Of a stretch of DNA of 64,000 nt, positions 57,336 to 64,000 are shown piece by piece. The DNA comes from Jaapia argillacea MUCL 33604 (lineage: Eukaryota; Basidiomycota; Agaricomycetes; Jaapiales; Jaapiaceae). The notes beneath the pieces are model-generated. The model saw nothing but the letters and a program-made list of their open reading frames with translations, was not told the origin of the DNA and did no database searches. The translations under genes and the position numbers were made by a program. Numbering within the stretch: the first letter of the stretch is position 1; each line of letters begins with the position of its first letter. Location of the stretch: positions 1,177,791 to 1,241,790 of the forward strand of contig KL197709.1 in assembly GCA_000697665.1 (NCBI GenBank), written 5' to 3'.

Positions 57336-57818
57336 TGGATAGACCACGCACCACTCCATGCCGATAATGTGAGGACCGCATTATCTTACACACCCTGTTG
57401 CGCTAACAAGGCGTAGACATACTGTCTGTCGTAGAATGGTTGGTTGGACATTCGTTGCGTGTCGTTGTGCCCTATTCCAGCACGTCAAGAGAAGATGGAT
57501 TTCATGATGCCGTGACTGTGGAGCCAGTCTCACTGGCCACACATGAGGCGCCCAGAGCTTCTCGTAACTTTGTGCACCGACTTAAGCCATTAATTCAGCC
57601 GTGGATAAACCTAGATATCTCATACATAAGGCGTGGCACTTCTACTGCGACAATGGCAATCGACAACAAGCTGGGCAGGAACAGCAAGATCAGGGTCGTA
57701 GGAATGAACGTGAGAGGGAATGATCGCAATATGAAACGCAAGATAAACTGGAGTCGCCAGAATAAATGTCGGAGAATAATGGAGATATAAAATGATATCA
57801 AAAATGCTTGGCCGTTCC
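57336..57818. other. Convergent spacer after LCL2
   Basis: About 483 bases. It holds 3' untranslated DNA of two convergent genes. A plus-strand open frame of 116 codons (57440-57790) has no domain and is not called. Confidence 0.5.
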
Positions 57819-58912
57819 TCAGTCGTCAGGACGCAGCACGACGGACAAAATCAACGCCACATATTTTACCCACATGGAACAATCGTTCGCGACGATCTCG
57901 CATGTTGGTGGAAGTGACTGGAATATGAAGTGGGCTGCCTCGCGTTCTCCAAGGGCTTGAGAATTGGAAGACAACCCGAGGTCAAGGATCTGCAGACAAT
58001 CCCACCCATGCGGTGCGGACCCAAATACACCAGGGGTACGCGGATCGAGGAAAACACCGAGATGAACGAGGTGGGGCCCTTGCTGCTGCACGATAAGCAA
58101 AGTGCTCAAGGTCGGGATTGGCGTGCACAGTTCCGTTGTAACGGACGGGCGTGGGTTAAGAGTCAAATACTGGACCGGCCAGGAATTCAACATGCGTGCC
58201 ACGTCGTCGTCGTCGATTTTTAGAGGGTGAGGGTGACGAATCTCGAAATGTTCGAGGTGGTGGCAGTTGTATAATGGAGCAATGTCCACCCCGAAACAAT
58301 GTTGGTCTCCAGCGGTTTTTACGTGAACAACAATGCGCTTTAGACGCGGGCATCCCTGACCAATGGCTGACATTCCTTCCCACATTTCCCCCTCGTACTC
58401 CAATGATGGGATGGTGAGTTTGATGTCCTCCGTATCAGGAAGAAGAACCTCTGCCAATGCAAACAGGGTATTGATGGCGAGGCGTGATGGTTGCTGGGGG
58501 GCTCCTGATGTACGCATGTACACCCGAATTTTGGGGGTGGAAAAAGCTCCTCTGGCATTGTGGAGGAGCGAAGAAAAGGGACCTTGGCCATGATGGGCGT
58601 TCATGCGTGCGCTGGTCGAAAAGACCACGCTGAGGACGAAATGGTGAGTTTTTAAGCGGGTTGCAACGACGTACCAAAAGTGTCAAACGACGAATTTATG
58701 TACTCCGCCAGCACCATAGCACAATCCGAACGCTTGGTGTTGACGGAGATTGACCAAGGGGTATTGCCAGCAGCTCTAAAGCGGGATTCCAGCCATGTAA
58801 AGCTTGCCCCGCGACGAAGTTTTGTGTTGCACTGCACCCTCCTAGACCAGTTAGGAAGGAACTCCCGAAACGAGATACTAATCAAGGCCCCGAAACCGAG
58901 CTTTCGAATCAT
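57819..58912 (-). CDS. F-box/LRR-like protein, 5' end unresolved
   Basis: The large exon (57819-58628) encodes leucine-rich-repeat-like sequence: LFALAEVLLPDTEDIKLTIP, CPRLKRIVVHVKT, LYNCHHLEHFEIRHPHPLKI, LNSWPVQYLTLNPRP, PHLVHLGVFLDPRTPGV, WDCLQILDLGLSSN. The exon before it (from about 58912) has FTWLESRFRAAGNTPWSISV, a block typical of the many basidiomycete F-box proteins, where WLxRAGxxPLxI follows the F-box. The two join well through an intron from about 58629 to 58690. The F-box itself should lie upstream, between 58912 and about 59700, but I could not place it. The role is presumed substrate choice for an SCF ubiquitin ligase. Confidence 0.6.
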
Positions 58913-59714
58913 TCGCGGCGGGGACTCTCACGATAATCTTTCAATCGCGAAAGATATGATTGATCCTGACAGCTGCAGAGCACGGAGCAGAGGATGTAAA
59001 GCAGCCGAAGTAAGGGGTGTATTTTCGACTGGAACGAGCTGGCGAAGTTCATAACGTCCGTCGGCGGCACCTCGAAGATCGATACATTGGAATCAACTCC
59101 GAATGCTCAGGAGTTGGACAATGGGAGGTAGTCCGTGGCTTGAGGAGAAGCGGGGGGAGCTGGTCGAGTTCCCACAAGAGGCACGATGAGACTTGTCCTC
59201 ACCAGAGGTCCGGTGCTGTTGGATAATACATACTCGTCATGGGCTATCATCCCTGGCGTTGAGCAAAAAAGTGTCTGGGCGAGATGCGTCCAAACTCTCG
59301 CATCAACGAGCGAAGAATAGCAAGGAATAATGAAGCGTCGACGTGCGTAGAATCAGAAGCGCTAGGAGGACTCATTGGCTGAGGGTGAGCCACCATTTTA
59401 CATGACTAAGCTGCAACTTTGTATGTTGAATGCGAGTGACCAGGTTGCCCGGAGGGCCGTACTATGAGAAGCTACGAGACCCCATGACGGCACCGAACTG
59501 GCGAGGAGCTCGCCAGCAGGGGCATGACAAGGTCGCCAAACTCTTACAAAGTCTACAAGCCACTAACAGACGCGGGGAATTTTCCTGATGAGGCGGCTGC
59601 TGCCCAAGGACTGCTTGTTTAAGACAGTGCTCTTAGAGGTGCTCAGCATGGTGCGAAACTCGAATACCCATTTTCATCCTCCCGTTGGTTCTGATCCTCA
59701 GTGTTTCCGAATCG
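58913..59714. other. Upstream part of the F-box-like gene, exons unresolved
   Basis: Minus-strand frames here include a start MSPPSASDSTHVDASLFLAI (near 59370) and a protein-like stretch near 58960-59075 (DLRGAADGRYELRQLVPVEN). Either could be 5' coding sequence of the F-box-like gene. I could not join them with confidence. It also holds the promoter of the plus-strand gene that starts at 59715. Confidence 0.35.
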
Positions 59715-61113
59715 ATGGCACCGTTAACAGTCAATCACGGCGACCCTCTTCAAACGGTCATGGATGGTTACTTGGCAGCTCTGTACCCGTACGTCCCCTT
59801 CGTCCGATTTGCCGCGATTGACAAGGGCGCCAACTCTTTCCCATAGCTTGGATAGGTTGTCAGAACAATTTCATACCATGTCCGAAGCGATGGAAATATG
59901 GGAGTACGATCCATTTTCCGTGCGTTCCTCGGCCTCCTCGACTTCAACAATATCCGTTCTGACTCTCGTATCACAGCAATACAGTGGAGCAAACAGCAAA
60001 CTGCTGGCGGACCTCTCTTCTGCCTTCTCCCAATTCTCCTCCAGCATCAGTACAGTTCGACACCACGTCGAGTTCATTCACTCCATCCAAAACTCCCTCC
60101 AATCTGCGAAGCGTTATCGACAAGCGCTTTCTGAAGATACTGCCGGCTGGAACGAGTTGGCGCGAAATATGAAGAGAATTGAGATTCAGGATGCCGATGC
60201 CAAGATCGCAGCTGAGGAATCCCGATTCCCAGACATGCAGAAGGACGCGATGAAGCGGTGGATGAGTATTCAGTTTGGTGCGTTGGCTGATTTTTCAAAA
60301 GAGACGATGGTATGAGGGAGCTCCTTCCCCGCATCCATATTACTCGGCGTTGTGCTAAATTAATTATTTCACTTCTAGATCATTAGCCGCTGTGGGATGA
60401 TTGTCCACGACAAGCTCTGTGGTGAAAACCCAGTTGTCCAGATTTCTGGAACTTCCACGGGGATTGTTGACCATCAAACAGACCCTGACGAAGACGTCCA
60501 AGCGCGTCTGGGGGAAATGGGATTCGCATCCACGATATCACCCTCAATACTCCCCCCCTCATATGATCGTAGTCCTTCACCACCAACCCAGCCTCTTCAC
60601 CAGGACATTCAGCCCAACGACACTCAACCTACGAGACGCCAAGCACGAGCCCGTGTTTGGGCAACTAGCGTATTCAAGAGGCCCAATGCACAATCTCGCC
60701 TCAATTCTCCTCCACTGTCTGCGATACCTGAAGGTAGTGTTGCCGGACAGGAGCCTCGTTCCCTCCTATCCAGGTGGCGTTCATCATGGCCATCTCGCCT
60801 CTCCCACAGCCAACATTTACCTCCGCCACCAGGTGGAGAAGATCCAACAGCCCACTCATTGTCTCCTCTCTTTGGTCACGACCTCATGTCGGAGGGCGCG
60901 CGACATGTGACTGGTCCCACTCTACCCACCGGCACAGAGCCCGGGAGTATAGTGGGCTTCCGCTCAACGTTCAATCAAACTAGTACGGCTTCGTACTCCT
61001 TTACGCCGCAGTCTCATCAAGCCAGCCCATCATCCATGGCTTCCGCAAGAACTGGAGTTACGGTGTTGGTACTGGAGTCTCAGCACGGAGAATATCCCCC
61101 TAGTTACTCGTAA
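59715..61113 (+). CDS. BAR/eisosome-like (Pil1-type) helical protein with PPSY motifs
   Basis: Three or four exons. The start MAPLTVNHGDPLQTVMDGYL joins through an intron to LDRLSEQFHTMSEAMEIWEY. A long helical domain follows: LADLSSAFSQFSSSISTVRH, VEFIHSIQNSLQSAKRYRQA, QFGALADFSKETM, and after an intron ISRCGMIVHDKLC. The order and spacing recall the BAR domain of eisosome proteins Pil1/Lsp1, which bend plasma membrane into furrows, but the match is distant. The C-terminal half is disordered and Pro/Ser-rich, with PPSY near 60550 and again as the last residues before the stop (YPPSYS). Such motifs bind WW domains of Rsp5/Nedd4 ubiquitin ligases. The function is inferred from the fold only. 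Confidence 0.5.
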
Positions 61114-61641
61114 TGCTGGGAAGGCTTTATTGCCTCTGAAATGAAGTACCGCGACGATTCTCAGATCTTCCGCGCGGAAACTGCAGAACGGAATGGGTGT
61201 TCTTGTCAGAGGCCTTTGCCCTTCACTTCGCCGGACTTGTCTCATCAAACTCAGCCCTCGCCTTCGCTTCAGAATCTTTATCTTGTATTAGCGGTAGTGC
61301 ATAGGTTTGCTTGCTGGTGCGCAACAAGGCAAGCCTCCTGTACGACAACGATCTACCTCTTTACCCACTGTACGACGGTCGAACTTGAACCAATGTATTT
61401 CTGATACGTCTCTCGACGACTCACCAACTAGCTCTCGCCCCACCGTATCGCGATCAGAAAAGAGCGTCTGAACGCGAACCCCATAAAGCCAGCGGTGATG
61501 AACCTATTTTGGAGTCCAATTCTCAACCAAGGTGTGATTTATGGGTAGCGGTGGAGAGTAAGTAGGTGTATATTAAGATCAGACAGCTTCTCTCCAGCTT
61601 GTCTCTCTAATCACCATCACTCAGCCACGGCACACCAAATC
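61114..61641. other. Convergent spacer, nothing recognised
   Basis: About 528 bases with short open frames only. It presumably holds the two 3' untranslated regions. Confidence 0.5.
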
Positions 61642-62780
61642 CTATCTAGATTTCGTCTCGTCTTCCTCCCTGGAGCCTACGACGTGAGAAGGGGGAGAGG
61701 GTGGGGGAAACCCGAAGGAATATCGACTCACCGCTTTGAACAGAGTTTGCCTCTCCTTTTGTCTCCTTCGACTCCGATTGGTGTTCGTTTTCTGAAAACC
61801 GACTCCCATGGTGGTCGTAGGCGTCTGGTCAATCCTCCATGCTAATCGACCGCCGTGTACAGGTTCACCATTCGCCAGATGAAAAGTAACCTCGATCTTG
61901 ACGTCGACGCCATAGGAGAGACGGAAGGGATCGGCGTGTCTTGTGAACAAAAGTTGCCGTATGGACTTCGTGAGATGTGTATATGGACATGAGGGCAGTA
62001 GATCTATGCACAGATACAGAAAATATGAGTACAAGGGTGGAAAAAAGTTGAATTGGGAGCCGTACCGACTGACGTTGACTTCTTTCGAGGGACGCGTTGC
62101 CCGCCTATGGAGACACTTCTGAAGTCCAATGTATTAAGGGATTGACTCCGATGGGCGAAATTTTGCAGGCCGGAGCGTCAGTGTGCTGGGAGGCGTGGAT
62201 AAGGAGGGATCGTAGGGTACGGCCATGCAATCAAGGAGATCGCATCTCGCTCCTGATGCAACAGGGCTGAGATAAGTACTTGTGATGTTGACGAGGAAAG
62301 GTCAGTTACGTACCATTGAAACGGTCAAATCGTTTGTCGTAATGATCATCCCGCGTCCTCGCTGACTGTCCGTCCTCCATCTCATGAGTTACTCCCTTCC
62401 TTGAACTTATGTTGCGCAACCTCGACTTTCGAGTGGGAAGAGAAGATAAGGGAGTGATGGTTAGCGTGAGGATTATATCCGTTCCTAAGTGAGGTGGGGT
62501 TGGAAGTTCAGCGTCAGGTGTTGGTGGATGATACGCACGTCCCAAATACCTTAGGTGCTGATCGTGAGAGATGAAGAAGGGGTTGCAAACTAATCGGATA
62601 GGGAGGAATATCTTTGGCCTTGACAGTTGGCGAAGGCTGGTCATCATGTTCTGCATGAAGAAACCAGAAAGAGATATGTGATGAGTAGGGTCCAACGGTC
62701 AGCCCAGTAACCTCGAGAGCTGCCCGGTCACAGTTTATCGTCGCCGGGCGTGGAAGCCGGTGCAGAGATGATGGCCGCAC
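61642..62780 (-). CDS. Unknown protein, exon structure unresolved
   Basis: Several minus-strand blocks look coding but I cannot join them with certainty. Near 62300-62700 one open frame carries HLRYLGRAYHPPTPDAELP and SRLRNISSRKGVTHEMEDG, while a second frame of the same stretch carries SPTVKAKDIPPYPISLQPLL. Near 61730-61930 comes RLSYGVDVKIEVTFHLANGE followed by PVHGGRLAWRIDQTPTTTM and a basic run (NRSRRRQKERQTLFK), the most convincing exon. I recognise no family. The outer limits given are those of the open frames; the true start may lie elsewhere. Confidence 0.35.
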
Positions 62781-63255
62781 TGTCCATGATCATCACTGTA
62801 AGCTCTCAACTGGGTTACATATTCTCTTGGATGTCAATAACAGACTTGGTCATCCCCGAGCAAACAGTTGGTCATCGAAGGATACTCACACCTGTATTAT
62901 ATTCATGGGTTGACATTATAGAAGTTGATAATCCTGCACCAGGGCTTCAGTTAGTAGCCATGGGTGTCTAACTGGTGCATACTGAACCGCCGTACAATCT
63001 CACACCTGTGCAATTTAACATTGTCGTCGCTGATCGGTTCGACCGTCAGAGTTGTAGATTTAGCAGACGTTTGATTGGGGATGATCCTTTATAATCCTAG
63101 TTCAAAACCTCACTGTTTTCCTGATGTTCGGAGTTCAACTGCTGCCATAGAGTGTGCCACGTGGCGCCTTTGAACCAATTCTCTGCTTGACATCCCACCA
63201 ACCCGACGTAAAATATCAAGTAAACAAGGGTCGTTTGTGCCACTACCCAGCGACC
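62781..63255. other. Divergent upstream region before SF3B6
   Basis: About 475 bases with no gene seen. It should contain the SF3B6 promoter. Confidence 0.5.
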
Positions 63256-63731
63256 ATGGCTCTCGCAAGACCTACGGTATGTCCCTCCCAATCTGTCATC
63301 ATCAAACTCACTGTTGACTTCGTTTGAAGACCAAGCTTCCCCCAGGTGCGAATCGCATCTTATTCGTGAAGAATCTTGACTACAACATCACCGGCGATGA
63401 CTTGTACGAGCTGTTTGGACGTTACGGCAGTATACGCCAAATACGTCTGGGAAACGAGCAGAAGACGAAAGGAACTGCTTTCGTCGTTTTCGATGATGTG
63501 ATGGATGTGAGTTCACAGTCTTTCGACCGGTACTCAAAATTTGACCCCCAGACAAAGGCCAAGAATGCATTAGATCATCTGAACGGCTTTCACTTGCAAG
63601 GGCGTTATATTGTTGTCCTTTATCATATGCCGGCGAAGCAGGATGCAGCTGCTGCCAAGGCTGACCTGGCGAAACGAGAGGAAGAGTTGGCTCAGCTGAA
63701 GAAAAAACATGATATCAAGGATGACGAATGA
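63256..63731 (+). CDS. SF3B6: Splicing factor 3B subunit 6 (SF3b14/p14)
   Basis: A small RRM protein of the SF3b complex that sits at the branch-point region of the U2 snRNP and binds SF3B1. The exons give MALARPTTKLPPGANR, RNP2 ILFVKNLDY, then YELFGRYGSIRQIRLG, RNP1 KGTAFVVF, NALDHLNGFHLQGRYIVVLY and a charged coiled-coil tail ending KKHDIKDDE. The introns are at 63277-63329 and about 63508-63551. The length (about 125 residues) and order match the human protein. Where human p14 has Tyr22 in RNP2 (ILY), known to contact the branch adenosine, this protein has Phe (ILF). Confidence 0.95.
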
Positions 63732-64000
63732 TGGTGCGACTTCCATCTGCTTCGCTTCAGCTCAGCTGACACAGATTTAGGTATCCCGCGGAGTCCGTTG
63801 CTGTATTACACGCTATATGTATCATAGAGGAGTCAAAGATTGTGCGGAGTCTGAGCAAGGTTTTGGGGTTGTTGGTTTGCTGTCGCAACGTGTTCTGAAT
63901 TCTTCAATGATCTCAACGCTTTCAGGTACCACGGAATCTGAAGAGAGTTGCCGACCACAAGACAGCTCGCTCTATTTCTGCCGTTCTAGGTTTTACCTAG
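63732..64000. other. Downstream flank of SF3B6
   Basis: About 269 bases of probable 3' untranslated and intergenic DNA running to the window edge. Nothing recognised. Confidence 0.5.

Noticed and set aside
57440-57790. Plus-strand open frame of 116 codons after LCL2
   Set aside because: Lies in the convergent spacer, has no recognisable domain and ends in A-rich, 3'-UTR-like DNA.
58680-59054. Plus-strand open frame of 124 codons opposite the F-box-like gene
   Set aside because: It is the shadow of the minus-strand exon that carries the WLxxRxxxAGNTPWSI block.

Overview
This window is nuclear DNA from a fungus, most likely a basidiomycete of the Agaricomycotina. The genes are dense and on both strands, and most are cut by many short introns of about 45-70 bases with GT-AG (twice probably GC-AG) ends. 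The gene set is fungal: exocyst Sec15 and Sec10, RPA190, RRN11, RIX1, CFT2, LCL2, and a Ser/Thr-rich wall-type membrane protein. No CRISPR array, rRNA gene or bacterial-style operon was seen.

Layout. 1-5400 is repeat-rich and holds no host gene I can support: a large inverted repeat, two sets of tandem repeats and fossil retroelement-like sequence. 5420-15409 holds a PAF acetylhydrolase-like lipase, a USP25/28-type protein that seems to lack its catalytic cysteine, SEC15 and ARF1. 16012-19076 is a hAT DNA transposon with terminal inverted repeats and a perfect 8-base target duplication. It sits in the shared upstream region of ARF1 and the glutaminyl-tRNA synthetase gene (19209-22063). 22289-24467 (minus) and 39470-42120 (plus) are two members of a protein family I do not recognise. 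They lie in inverted orientation around a block with RPA190, a KEN-box protein, a zinc alcohol dehydrogenase and CFT2. 42738-51303 holds a Laa2-like gene, RRN11, RIX1 and SEC10. 51381-63731 holds a mitochondrial enoyl-CoA hydratase-type gene, a mucin-like membrane protein, an unknown coiled-coil gene, LCL2, an F-box/LRR-like gene, a BAR/eisosome-like gene, an unknown gene and the splicing factor SF3B6.

How the genes relate. Most are unrelated housekeeping genes. Two themes recur. One is vesicle traffic and secretion: Sec15 and Sec10 are direct partners in the exocyst, ARF1 acts on Golgi coats, and the Laa2-like protein is probably an AP-1 accessory factor. The other is ribosome production: RPA190 and Rrn11 act in RNA polymerase I transcription and Rix1 in 60S assembly. 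I infer no functional cluster from this.

The best candidates for something undescribed are the inverted paralog pair with its conserved hydrophobic N-terminal peptide, and the predicted inactive USP25/28-like protein.
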